Of a stretch of DNA of 64,000 bases, positions 8,621-17,347 are shown in pieces; position 1 is the stretch's first letter; each line of letters begins with the position of its first letter. The position numbers and the translations under genes are program-made. The DNA is taken from NCBI GenBank assembly GCA_963921355.3, contig OZ001190.1, positions 3,286,001 through 3,350,000 on the forward strand, in the 5' to 3' direction. This DNA comes from CAWUEZ02 sp963921355. Lineage in GTDB: Bacteria; Pseudomonadota; Alphaproteobacteria; Thalassobaculales; Thalassobaculaceae. The notes under the pieces are model-generated. The model was not told the origin of the DNA and did no database searches. It was given only the letters and a program-made list of their open reading frames with translations.

Positions 8621-10125
8621 ATGACGGAGACCACATCGACGTCCCCCGCTGCGTGCGGCTGTGGCTGCCCGGGCTGCATGGGCCATTCCGGCGCGGCGTT
8701 TTCGATCAGTGCGGCGCTGAGCACGGCCGAGAGTTCCGGCGACGGCAACATCGATGCTCTCGTTGTCGGCGCGGATACGCGCTGGGGGCCGCACATGATG
8801 GGGGCGGGCTACACGGTTACCTATTCCTTCATGGAGAGCCTGCCGAGCTATCACGGGTCGGACAGCAGCTTCACCACCTTCAACGAAACCATGAAGGCGG
8901 CCGCGCGGCAGGCACTGGACGCCTGGGCGTCGGTGTCAAACCTCTCGTTCGTCGAGGTATCCGACGCCGGTGACGGCGGGGAGATCCGCTTCGGAGCGAA
9001 CTTCCAGGCGTCGTCTGCCGGCTATGCCTATTACCCGTCCACCTCCGACATCGGCGGCGACATCATGATCGCCAACAACTATGCCTACAATCTGGCGCCG
9101 GAGGTCGGCACGTACGGCTATCTGACCCTGCTGCACGAGATCGGTCATGCAATCGGTCTGAAGCATCCGGGAAACTACAGCGGGACGGGTTCCGGACCGT
9201 TCCTGTCATCCGACCTCGACAACTACGACACCACGGTGATGTCTTACTACGAAGGGCCCTCGGGGGTTGTTAGCGCGCTCGGCTGGCTCGACGTGGCCTC
9301 GGTTCAGTACATGTACGGTCAGAGCAGCGCCGGCAGCAGCGGCAATGTCACCTGGGGCGCCGACACCGCCGAGGTCTTCGCAGGCGACGGCGGGATCAAC
9401 TATTTCCTTGGCAATGGCGGAGCGGATCTTTTTGTCCTGGCCGGAGGCAATGACGGCGCCATGGGGGGCACGGCAACGACTCGCTGTCCGGCGGGGCCGG
9501 AAACGATCTGTTGTACGGTAATATCGGTGTCGACGTGCTGCTGGGCGGCACCGGCAACGACACCCTCTTCGGCGGTCAGAACGAAGGCGCGACAACGACT
9601 TACGGCAGCGGAACGACGCTGGCCTATCGCGAAGGGACGGATAAGCTTTCGAGCGGCGCGGGCAGTGACCTGATCTACGGCAACCACGGCGGCGACCTGC
9701 TGCTCGGCGGCGACTCCTGGGACACGATCTACGGCGGCCAGGACGAAGACGCGATATCCGGCGGCGCCGGTCTCGATGTTCTCTACGGCAACCTCGGAAA
9801 CGACCAGATTTCGGGCGGCGCGTCCTGGGACTATCTCTATGGCCAGGGGGGCAATGATACGCTGACAGGCGGTGGCAGCGGCGACTACTTCTACATCCAG
9901 TCCGGTGGCGGCAACGACACCATCACCGACTTCACCGTGCTCACCGACTACCTGGCCATCGAATCGAACATCAACAGCAGCGGCATCACCAGCTACTCGG
10001 ATGTTGTCGCCAACGCGACCCAAACAGGGAGCGACGTGGTGATTGACCTGGGGGCAGGGCAGACCGTTACGCTTCAAAACTACTCAGTATCTTCCCTTAG
10101 TTCCTTCGACGTCTTTCTGTTCTGA
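8621..10125 (+). pseudogene. Serralysin-type M10 RTX metalloprotease, frameshifted
   Basis: The first frame encodes a zinc protease domain with HEIGHAIGLKH (residues 172-182) and the Met-turn TVMSYYE (M207). This continues into the start of an RTX region up to GGNDGAMGG. At a run of six G (9463-9468) the frame is lost. Adding one G restores an open frame through many GGxGxDxL calcium-binding repeats to a C-terminal type I secretion signal ending SSFDVFLF. The joined product would be about 501 residues. There is no Sec signal; the N-terminus has a Cys cluster (CGCGCPGC). As written, translation yields a protease lacking its repeats and secretion signal. Causes could be a real mutation, slippage in the G run, or a sequencing error. 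No type I secretion genes are in the window. Confidence 0.88.
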
Positions 10126-10139
10126 AACACTTCGATTCC

Positions 10140-10156
10140 CCACTGTTTAGTGGTTT
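10140..10156 (+). terminator. Weak terminator-like hairpin after the protease gene
   Basis: A five-base-pair stem CCACT/AGTGG with GTTT loop followed by TTT, 14 bases after the protease stop. Short, so only tentative. Confidence 0.35.
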
Positions 10157-10277
10157 GGAAACAAAGGATTAGACGGGTCAATACCTTGACCTGGACAGCA
10201 AAAACCATGAAATCATAAGTGTTTACGCTGGCTCGGGCGATGACGCAGACTGATGTTGCAAGCGTCAGGAGACGAGC

Positions 10278-11261
10278 ATGTCTGCCGAACGTCCGTATCC
10301 GGTCGAGTTGGTGGCCCCGGACATTTCGGCCTATCGCGACGGTAATACCGGGATCGACTACGTCCATACATTCGACTCCGGGGTCGCAGGGCCGGACGCG
10401 ATGATCAATGCCGTCATTCACGGCAATGAACTGTGCGGCGCCATCGCCTTGGACTATCTGTTCCGCCAGGACATCCGGCCGAGCCGGGGGCGCCTGACAT
10501 TGGCGTTCGTCAACCCGGAGGCCTATCTGCGGTTCGACCCGAAAGAACCGGCGCGCTCCCGTTTCGTCGACGAGGACATGAACCGTCTGTGGACGGCGGA
10601 GCGTCTCGACGGGCCGGAGACCAGCGTTGAGTTGCGCCGGGCCCGGGCCCTGCGGCCGCTCTATGATCGGGTCGAGCGTCTTCTCGACGTGCACTCGATG
10701 GGAACCTATTCAGACCCGATCCTCCTGATCCATGGGCACGACAAGGAACGTCGCTTTGCCCAGGACCTGCACTATCCGGCGATGGTTGCGTGCGGCTCAG
10801 CCCATGTCGTCGGAGAGCGGCTGATCGAGTACGCCCCGTTCACCGACCCGGAGAGCGATCGGATCGCTGTTCTGGTCGAGTGCGGTCAGCACTGGGCGAA
10901 ATCGACAGGGGATGCCGCCATAGACTCGGCTCTGCATTTCCTGCAGGCCCTGGGCATGATCTCGCCAGAGACTCTGGATGAGCATCGATGCACCCCGGAG
11001 GTGGAGCATCAGACCATCGTCGACGTCACCGACGGCTATGCCATCCGGACCGATGATTTCTATTTCATCGAGAATTTCAATGGGTTGGAGTGTTTTCCTA
11101 AAGCGGGTGAAGTGATCGCGGTAGACGGGGGGGAAGAACTTCGCACGCCCTACGACAACTGCATCCTCGTCATGCCGAACCACCGCGCCGTCCGTGGTCA
11201 GCGGGCTTTTCGACTGGCCCGGCGATCCGGCCATCCGATTACGGAGGACGCGGCAGACTGA
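10278..11261 (+). CDS. Aspartoacylase/succinylglutamate desuccinylase-like zinc hydrolase (M14 fold)
   Basis: A 327-residue zinc-dependent deacylase of the AspA/AstE family, which removes acyl groups from N-acyl amino acids. The metal site is seen as HGNE (residues 48-51) and DVHS (137-140). The catalytic Glu lies in VECGQH (E201). The DMNRLW segment is the substrate-binding NRxF/W-type motif. A C-terminal beta domain follows. The exact substrate cannot be told; the neighbours (an RTX protease, an unrelated exporter) give no hint. A GGAGACGAGC ribosome site precedes the ATG. Confidence 0.85.
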   Translation: MSAERPYPVELVAPDISAYRDGNTGIDYVHTFDSGVAGPDAMINAVIHGNELCGAIALDYLFRQDIRPSRGRLTLAFVNPEAYLRFDPKEPARSRFVDEDMNRLWTAERLDGPETSVELRRARALRPLYDRVERLLDVHSMGTYSDPILLIHGHDKERRFAQDLHYPAMVACGSAHVVGERLIEYAPFTDPESDRIAVLVECGQHWAKSTGDAAIDSALHFLQALGMISPETLDEHRCTPEVEHQTIVDVTDGYAIRTDDFYFIENFNGLECFPKAGEVIAVDGGEELRTPYDNCILVMPNHRAVRGQRAFRLARRSGHPITEDAAD

Positions 11262-11277
11262 TCCTCCGCCGGCACGG

Positions 11278-11793
11278 TCAGGGCTCGATCCAACGGGCCG
11301 AGTATTGCCCGTCGGTTGACCAGTCGAAGCGCGCGCGACGATGCACGATGTCGCCGATCCAGAGCCAGTCCCAGACCGTCCACTGCAGCTTCAGAACCAC
11401 GAAGTTCTGGCGCCCGGGTTCGCCGTACAAAGCATGCCCGCGGGGGCCAATGGAGTCCCAGCGTTGGGCAACCAGGTTGTGATCCGCGACGGCAGCGCAG
11501 GTTCCGGTCAGGCGCAGCTGCTCGGCGTCGACCGGATCCCAGAATGTCAGACTGGTTCGAGGCTCCGCCGCGATCTCGCCAATCTTGGCAGATCGGTTGT
11601 CGGTGAAGATCTCAAGCGACCGGGTATCCGGATGGATGGCGCGGATGACGACCGTGCGGGCATTCGGTGCGCCATCGGCGTCGATTGTGGAAAGCACCGG
11701 CGTGCGCCACGCCCCGCGCCGCGTCGTCACTGCGGCGGCAAGGCGATCGGCGATTTGGTCATGCAGGGTCTGGAGGTCGGTGCTTGTGGTCAC
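11278..11793 (-). CDS. Pyridoxamine 5'-phosphate oxidase-family flavoprotein
   Basis: A 171-residue split-barrel FMN protein. The FMN-binding strand pattern RTVVIRAIHPDTRSLEIFTD, the LTFWDPV segment and the C-terminal tail ARFDW...ARWIEP match the PNPOx-like group known from Alr4036-type proteins. It is shorter than classical PdxH (about 210) and lacks its C-terminal signature, so true pyridoxine oxidase activity is doubtful. Its ATG overlaps the stop of the MFS gene (11790-11793, ATGA), so the two are translationally coupled. Confidence 0.8.
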   Translation of the reverse strand: MTTSTDLQTLHDQIADRLAAAVTTRRGAWRTPVLSTIDADGAPNARTVVIRAIHPDTRSLEIFTDNRSAKIGEIAAEPRTSLTFWDPVDAEQLRLTGTCAAVADHNLVAQRWDSIGPRGHALYGEPGRQNFVVLKLQWTVWDWLWIGDIVHRRARFDWSTDGQYSARWIEP

Positions 11794-12989
11794 GTGCCTG
11801 AGCCTTTTGGGGAGAAGCGCGCCAGCGCGTAGAACCCGGCGGATGCCAGGGTGGCGAGGAGGATCATGCTTGCCATGGCGGTCTGGTCGGTGTCGTTCTG
11901 GAAATAGCCGACGACGACCGTGAACACCGCCCCCATCGACATCTGCACGAAGCCCATCAGTCCGGACGCGGCGCCGGCGATCCTGGGATTGACGCTGATG
12001 GCGCCGGCGATGCCATTTGGCTGGCTCAACCCGTTGCCGATCGCAACGAGCATCATCGGCATGAAGACCGCGACGGGGGATATGTCACCGGCAATGGCGA
12101 GACCGAAGCCGGCGCCCGCACCCAAGAGCGAAACGACGACGCCGAGCGGGATCATGCGGTCGATGCCGAGAGCGCTCGACATCCGGCTGGCCGCGCGGTT
12201 GCCTGACATGTAGCCGATCGAGATCAGCACGAAGAAGAGGCCGTACTCCTCTGGCGGTCGCTTGAGGATCTCGATCATCACGTAAGGGGCGCCCGCCAGG
12301 AACGAGAAGAAAGCGCCCACCGACATGGCCGTATTGCCCGCGTAGCCGATATAGGCCCGGTTCCGGGCGAGGCTGAAGTAGTGGCGCAGCATGGCGGGTA
12401 CGTCGATCGACGGGATCGGATATCGATTGGTCTCGTGCAACCGTGTTACCGCGCCGAGCAAGGCCACCACGCCCAGGACGGTCGGGATCAGGAACGGCGC
12501 CTGCCAGCCGAAACGGCTGTCGAGAATGCCGCCGATCGCCGGTCCGAGGGCCGGGGCCACGGCCATAGCCATCGTTATGAGGGCAATGGCGGAAGCGGCC
12601 CGATCGCGGTCGAAGACGTCGCGGACGATCGCGCGTCCCAGCACCATGCCGGCGCACCCGCCGATGGCCTGTAGAACCCGGCCGACGACCAGGCTTTCGA
12701 TCGACCAGGCGACCATGCACATGAGATTGGCGACCACATAGACAGCCAGTCCGCCGATCAGCGTCGGCCGCCGCCCGAACCGGTCGGAGAGTGGCCCATA
12801 TGCCAGCTGCGCCAACCCGACAGCCGCCAGATAAAGCGTGAGGGTCAGCTGAATCGACGCGTAGTCGGTGTCGAAGACCGATACAAGGCCCGGCATCGAC
12901 GGAACAAAAATGTTCAATGCCAGCGGACCGGTGGCGGTCGCGACGATCAGGATCCAGATCGGCGGTGCGAGGGGTTTTTCTTCGGACAT
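11790..12989 (-). CDS. Bcr/CflA-type MFS multidrug exporter
   Basis: A 399-residue inner-membrane transporter with about 12 hydrophobic segments, the MFS motif A GPLSDRFGRRPTLIGG after the second segment, and the overall layout of the drug:H+ antiporter Bcr/CflA subfamily. The substrate is unknown. It is the first gene of a two-gene minus-strand unit with the PNPOx-like flavoprotein, through a four-base overlap. An upstream DMT-family exporter lies on the same strand with about 95 bases between them. Confidence 0.88.
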   Translation of the reverse strand: MSEEKPLAPPIWILIVATATGPLALNIFVPSMPGLVSVFDTDYASIQLTLTLYLAAVGLAQLAYGPLSDRFGRRPTLIGGLAVYVVANLMCMVAWSIESLVVGRVLQAIGGCAGMVLGRAIVRDVFDRDRAASAIALITMAMAVAPALGPAIGGILDSRFGWQAPFLIPTVLGVVALLGAVTRLHETNRYPIPSIDVPAMLRHYFSLARNRAYIGYAGNTAMSVGAFFSFLAGAPYVMIEILKRPPEEYGLFFVLISIGYMSGNRAASRMSSALGIDRMIPLGVVVSLLGAGAGFGLAIAGDISPVAVFMPMMLVAIGNGLSQPNGIAGAISVNPRIAGAASGLMGFVQMSMGAVFTVVVGYFQNDTDQTAMASMILLATLASAGFYALARFSPKGSGT

Positions 12990-13084
12990 CGGGGATCGGC
13001 TTTGTCAGATGAAGCCCAACCTAAGGCGGACGTGTGAACGCCGCCAGCGCTACCTTGCCGCACTGCTGGTAAGCGGATCGCCCG

Positions 13085-13960
13085 CTAGGACAGCGACCGG
13101 GCGGGGCGCACGATCAGGGCGACTCCGCCGGCGGCGACGGCAATGCCGCCCACCCCGACCCAGCCGATGCGCTCGTCGAAGGCGAGCCAGGCCAGGACGG
13201 CGGTCGTCGGTGGAACCAGATAGAACAGGCTCGCGACCTCCACGGCAGCCCCTCTGCGGATCATGCCCATCAGCAGGGAGAACGCGCCGATCGACACGAC
13301 CACGGGCAGCCATGTCAGGGACAGCACGAAGGGAAGCGTCCAATCGACCTGGAAGCTCTCAAACAGCAACACGCCGGCCCCGGTGACGAAACAGGCCGAC
13401 AGGTTCTGGATCGCGCTGCCGGCTGCGACATGCATGGATGAGGCGTGCTTCTTCTGGTGGATCGTGCCGGCGCTGATGGCGAACAGGGCGCCGGTGCAAA
13501 GTGCGACCCCGAGCAGGTCGATCGCTTCAACGGTGATCCGATCCGCGAGAACCAAGGCGACACCGCAGATGCCGAGCGCCAGCCCCAGCCATTGCCTGGC
13601 CGTCGTGCGATCGCCCAACAAGGGACCTGCCATCAGCGCCGTCATGATCGGATGCAGGCCGACAATCAGCGCCGCCAGGCCGGCCGGCAGGCCGCGGGCG
13701 ATGGCCACGAACACGCCGGACAAATAGACGCCCTGGACGAGTGCGCCGACCAGCGCGATGTCGAAGAACTCGCGACGGGTTGCTGGCCAGGGCGCGCGCA
13801 GGACGACCGCGATCGCCGCGAAAGCCGCGGTCACCAGCAGAAAGCGGATGAAGAGGAAGCTGAGCGGCTCGGCGTGCGGCAGACCGAACTTCGCTCCGAT
13901 GAAGGCGGAACTCCACAACAGGACGAAGAGTCCCGGCACCGCCGTCTGGGAAGTCAGCAT
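13085..13960 (-). CDS. EamA/DMT-family transporter
   Basis: A 291-residue inner-membrane protein with two EamA repeats and about ten hydrophobic segments (for example TAVPGLFVLLWSSAFIGAKF at the N-terminus). These are typical of drug/metabolite exporters of the RhaT/RarD type. The substrate cannot be inferred. The 180-base gap upstream (13961-14142), which separates it from the divergent SprA-related gene, shows no feature I can name. Confidence 0.88.
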   Translation of the reverse strand: MLTSQTAVPGLFVLLWSSAFIGAKFGLPHAEPLSFLFIRFLLVTAAFAAIAVVLRAPWPATRREFFDIALVGALVQGVYLSGVFVAIARGLPAGLAALIVGLHPIMTALMAGPLLGDRTTARQWLGLALGICGVALVLADRITVEAIDLLGVALCTGALFAISAGTIHQKKHASSMHVAAGSAIQNLSACFVTGAGVLLFESFQVDWTLPFVLSLTWLPVVVSIGAFSLLMGMIRRGAAVEVASLFYLVPPTTAVLAWLAFDERIGWVGVGGIAVAAGGVALIVRPARSLS

Positions 13961-14142
13961 CGGGAGAGCTCGCGTCGCACGCGCTGTATCCGGTCACTCG
14001 TGGGTGCACGCGCCGCTGGTAACGCAGAGGGGAACTGTCAGACGGGCCGATTCGTGCTATAGGCTGTAGTGGGAGAATGGGACAGGTTTAATTGCCGTGC
14101 ACCTGGAAAAATCCGGGATCCGGCATGGAGTAACGGGTCAGA

Positions 14143-15087
14143 ATGACCACAACGGCGCCTATCCTGCCCGCGATCGCGGGCACCAGTTCCACGATCGGCA
14201 GCACGGGTGCTGGCCGCATCAATGGGTCGTCCGGCGCCGGGCAGCCGGGGGCAGCCCAGTCAGGTCGTGGACAATCGGCCCCCGGACAGTCGGGAACTGT
14301 GCAGGTTGGCGCTGACCCGTCACGTTCTGCATCGACAGCCACTACGGCACCGCCATTGCAGCCGGGGCGCCCGCTGATCGGGGGCGGCCCGTTCACGTTG
14401 GCCGTGGCATTCGGACTACAGGCCGACCGCAGGATCGAGAACTCCGGCCAGACGCCGATCACCGGGGCTGGCGGTACGGGTGGCGGGGCCTCTGGCGGGT
14501 CCTCTTCTGGCGGCGGCATCAATGAGCTGAGCGAAGAGGACGAGGAACTCGTTCGCGACCTCCAGGCCCGCGACCGCGAGGTGCGTGCACACGAGGCCGC
14601 GCATGCCGCCGCCGGCGGTGCTTATGCGGGCGCCCCGACCTACACGTACCAGCGGGGCCCCGACGGCCGTCAATACGCGGTCGGAGGATCGGTTTCGATC
14701 GATACCTCGCCGGTCCAGGGCGATCCGGCGGCGACAATCCAGAAAGCCCAGCAGATCAAGCGCGCTGCGCTTGCGCCGGCAGAACCTTCTGCCCAGGACC
14801 GCTCTGTGGCGGCCGCCGCCGACGCGCTCCTGCGCCAGGCGCAGGCGGAATTGCGGGCCGAGCAGCGTGCCGAGACCCAGGAGCAGATCGGTGGCGGTCA
14901 GGCCTCCGTCGACGGAATTGAGGCTGCTCCTGCCATCGAACCTGCCATCGAACCCATCGCGGGGAGCGATATTGCAGGCCAGGGGACGCCCAACGGCGGT
15001 GACGGTCAGGGTGGCTTCGGCGATCGTCGGGGTTCCGGCTTCGGTGCGGTTCCGCCGCCACCGCAGATCATCTCGATCACCGTCTGA
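14143..15087 (+). CDS. SprA-related putative metalloprotease (CJM1_0395 family)
   Basis: A 314-residue protein. The first 120 residues are low complexity, rich in Gly, Ala, Pro and Ser. The conserved core (about residues 130-250) starts LSEEDEELVRDLQARDREVR and contains HEAAH (150-154), a minimal HExxH zinc site, then TYTYQRGPDGRQYAVGGSV and an amphipathic helix rich in Gln and Ala. That core is characteristic of the SprA-related family annotated as putative metalloproteases; activity has, to my knowledge, not been settled. There is no signal peptide. It is a single gene, with an unknown exported protein convergent downstream. Confidence 0.82.
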   Translation: MTTTAPILPAIAGTSSTIGSTGAGRINGSSGAGQPGAAQSGRGQSAPGQSGTVQVGADPSRSASTATTAPPLQPGRPLIGGGPFTLAVAFGLQADRRIENSGQTPITGAGGTGGGASGGSSSGGGINELSEEDEELVRDLQARDREVRAHEAAHAAAGGAYAGAPTYTYQRGPDGRQYAVGGSVSIDTSPVQGDPAATIQKAQQIKRAALAPAEPSAQDRSVAAAADALLRQAQAELRAEQRAETQEQIGGGQASVDGIEAAPAIEPAIEPIAGSDIAGQGTPNGGDGQGGFGDRRGSGFGAVPPPPQIISITV

Positions 15088-15119
15088 CGGCCCAGCCGGC
15101 GCGGTCTGTCCGATACGAG

Positions 15120-15956
15120 CTATTGGGTCGCTGTTCGCTTCGCACCCTCGCCATCGGCGGCTTCCTCCTCTGCTTCGGCGCTGGCCTGGACCGGGGCGAG
15201 CATCGACGGATCGAACCCTAGGCACCCCTTGAAGGTCTCGGCGGTTTGATCCGGCGCTTCGGAGCAGGTGTAGAAGGTGTCGCGACACGCGGTGTAGTCG
15301 GTCTCGTCACCGGCGAAACGCAGATCCTCACAGAGTTCGAGAAACCGGCGGGCAACCAGGGCAAATGTCTGCGTCTGGTCTTCCATCGTGTCGGTTTCCG
15401 GGTTGAGCGGGCGGACCTTGAGGAACTGTGCGATGGCCTGATTGGCCCGATTGAGGGTCAACTCGGCGTCTTGGCGTTCGCCGAGCAGCGTGTAGTAGGT
15501 GACGTGAATGCTCTCTCCGAGCATCATCTGGCGGAGCATCGGCGGGATGAAACCCTCTCGGGCATCGCCCCAGATGATGAACTGCACGTCCCGGCCGGCG
15601 ACCCGGTACAAGGTCGGTTCCGTCCCGAACTCAAGATCCTTCAGCTCTTCCAGGTTCACCGGATCGTTGTCATCGATCCAGTAACTTGGCAGCCGGTCTG
15701 TCGTCAGCATCGCCTGGGATGAGCGGGGAAGGGAGAACTGTCCCCAGATCGAATTGTCCTTGCGGCGCATCAAGCGAAAGCGGTAGCCATCGCGCGTCAG
15801 GATGCGCGCTTCCAGGATCGGGCGCTTGCTGATCGGGTCCGTCAGGACCTCGACAAACCACTGGATCCGCTGCGCCTGAGCGGGTGCCGCGGCAATCAGG
15901 AAAGCGACCAAATGCACGGCAAGGATGACCGCCGTCGTCTTCAGCCTCGTGGCCAT
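15120..15956 (-). CDS. Exported protein of unknown function
   Basis: Starting at the ATG at 15956 gives 278 residues with a good signal peptide (MATRLKTTAVILAVHLVAFL then APAQAQ). The mature protein is rich in beta-type segments (RILTRDGYRFRLMRRKDN; VQFIIWGDAREGFIPPM), has three Cys near positions 229-256, and ends in an acidic, Ala-rich tail. I do not recognise a family. An upstream start at 16022 would add 22 residues in front of the signal peptide and overlap the divergent hydrolase gene, so I reject it. Confidence 0.75.
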   Translation of the reverse strand: MATRLKTTAVILAVHLVAFLIAAAPAQAQRIQWFVEVLTDPISKRPILEARILTRDGYRFRLMRRKDNSIWGQFSLPRSSQAMLTTDRLPSYWIDDNDPVNLEELKDLEFGTEPTLYRVAGRDVQFIIWGDAREGFIPPMLRQMMLGESIHVTYYTLLGERQDAELTLNRANQAIAQFLKVRPLNPETDTMEDQTQTFALVARRFLELCEDLRFAGDETDYTACRDTFYTCSEAPDQTAETFKGCLGFDPSMLAPVQASAEAEEEAADGEGAKRTATQ

Positions 15957-16015
15957 TCGCACACTCCGGAGCAGGGACCGGTTGGCGATGATACCCGGCG
16001 CCGGCTGGTCGGGCG

Positions 16016-16837
16016 ATGCCAATGCTGATCAAGGCCGGGCTGATCACCTTCGGCGTCTACACCTTGATGGTGGTCGCGCTGTTCGCGTTCCAGCGGCGCA
16101 TCCTTTTCGTGCCGGACCCTAACCGGGTGCTGCCTTCGCAGATCGGGCTTTCGGAGGCGGAAGTGGTGACGACCCGCACCGCTGACGGGATGGTCCTGGA
16201 GGGATGGTGGCTGCCGCCGTCTCCGGGACAGCCGGTCGTGCTCTACCTGCAGGGCAATGGCGGGAGTATTGCGGGGCGCGCCGACAAGGCGCTTCAGCTG
16301 CAGGGACGGGGCTACGGCGTGCTGCTGGCGGGTTACCGCGGGTATGGAGGAAACCCCGGTGCGCCGAGCGAAGAAGGCCTGATCTCCGATGGAGCGGCCT
16401 GGCTGGACTTGCTGGCGGGGATGGAGATCCCGCAGGAGCGGACAATCCTCTACGGCGAATCTCTCGGGACCGGGGTCGCGGTGGCATTGGCGCAGGACCG
16501 GGAACCCGCCGCGGTCGTCCTTGAAGCCCCGTTCGCCTCGGTGCGGTCCCTCGCCGAGCGGCGGTACTGGTTCGTTCCGGTGCGTTGGCTGATCCGGGAT
16601 CCGTTCGACAGCCTGGCCCGCATTCCTGCCGTTCGCTCGCCAGTCCTGGTGGTTCACGGCAGCGAAGACGGACTGATCCCGCTCGAGGACGGGCGACGGA
16701 TCTATGAGGCCGCGACGGCCATCAAGGACATGGTGATCATCGAGGGCGGCGGTCACTCCGACCTGATGGATCATGGCGCGCTGGACGCGGTCGACAGCTT
16801 CCTGATCGATAATCAAATCTTAACGCAAAACCGATAA
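16016..16837 (+). CDS. Membrane-anchored alpha/beta hydrolase
   Basis: A 273-residue hydrolase of the BEM46/YfhR-like group. An N-terminal membrane anchor (ITFGVYTLMVVALFAFQRR) is followed by LQGNGGSI (oxyanion region), the nucleophile motif GESLGTG with S149, the acid in HGSEDGLIP, and the catalytic His in GGGHSDLMD. The substrate is unknown. It is divergent from the exported protein gene at 15120-15956 with about 60 bases between them. The 3' end of the gene contains half of a 10-bp inverted repeat (16814-16853). Confidence 0.88.
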   Translation: MPMLIKAGLITFGVYTLMVVALFAFQRRILFVPDPNRVLPSQIGLSEAEVVTTRTADGMVLEGWWLPPSPGQPVVLYLQGNGGSIAGRADKALQLQGRGYGVLLAGYRGYGGNPGAPSEEGLISDGAAWLDLLAGMEIPQERTILYGESLGTGVAVALAQDREPAAVVLEAPFASVRSLAERRYWFVPVRWLIRDPFDSLARIPAVRSPVLVVHGSEDGLIPLEDGRRIYEAATAIKDMVIIEGGGHSDLMDHGALDAVDSFLIDNQILTQNR

Positions 16838-16853
16838 ATCACTTTAAGATTTG
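16814..16853. repeat. Perfect 10-bp inverted repeat with 20-base spacer
   Basis: CAAATCTTAA (16814-16823) and TTAAGATTTG (16844-16853) are exact reverse complements. The left arm lies inside the last codons of the hydrolase gene and the right arm 51 bases before the FlgC-like start. The AT-rich arms stand out from the GC-rich surroundings. It could be an operator, an mRNA 3' stem or a weak terminator. Confidence 0.6.
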
Positions 16854-16903
16854 AAAGCGTTCATCCGCTCGCCTATGTCCGGTATGTCTGATAAGGTATC
16901 GAT

Positions 16904-17320
16904 ATGGCTATTGGTGACAGCATCTCCATCGCTCTCAGCGGACTGAACGCCGCTACGCGGCGCTTTGACAACTCCGCGACAAACGTGGCGAACGTGAACA
17001 GCGTTGCTGTTGCGGATGCGGACTCGCCGACGACCGATGCCGACGGCAACGCGCTGTTTCAGACCCGCCGCAGCGCCGACGTCACCGCCGACGGCGGTGG
17101 AGTTCGCACGACCCAGCCGCTGGCCAATCCGGTGTCCGTGCAGCAGTTCGATCCGGATGCGCCGGATGCAGATGCCGACGGGCTGGTCAATCGTCCGAAT
17201 GTCACCTTCGAGCGGGAAGCGGTGGAGCAGATTGCCGCCTCCGCCCAGTTCCAGGCCAATCTTGCGACGATCCGGACCGCCGACGAGCTTCTCGAGTCCA
17301 CCCTCGACATCCTGAGCTGA
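16904..17320 (+). CDS. Orphan FlgC-like flagellar rod-family protein
   Basis: A 138-residue protein resembling the axial proteins of the flagellar basal body. The N-terminus (DSISIALSGLNAATRRFDNSATNVANV) matches the SGL-A-NNVANVNT rod/hook motif, and the C-terminus (FEREAVEQIAASAQFQANLATIRTADELLESTLDIL) matches the C-terminal helix that pairs with it. The middle is an acidic Ala/Asp-rich linker. The length is close to FlgC, but no other flagellar gene is nearby, so it may be a free-standing paralogue rather than the structural FlgC. An AAGG ribosome site lies about nine bases upstream. Confidence 0.72.
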   Translation: MAIGDSISIALSGLNAATRRFDNSATNVANVNSVAVADADSPTTDADGNALFQTRRSADVTADGGGVRTTQPLANPVSVQQFDPDAPDADADGLVNRPNVTFEREAVEQIAASAQFQANLATIRTADELLESTLDILS

Positions 17321-17347
17321 TCGCCAGCTGACCGCCCTGGGGGCGCT

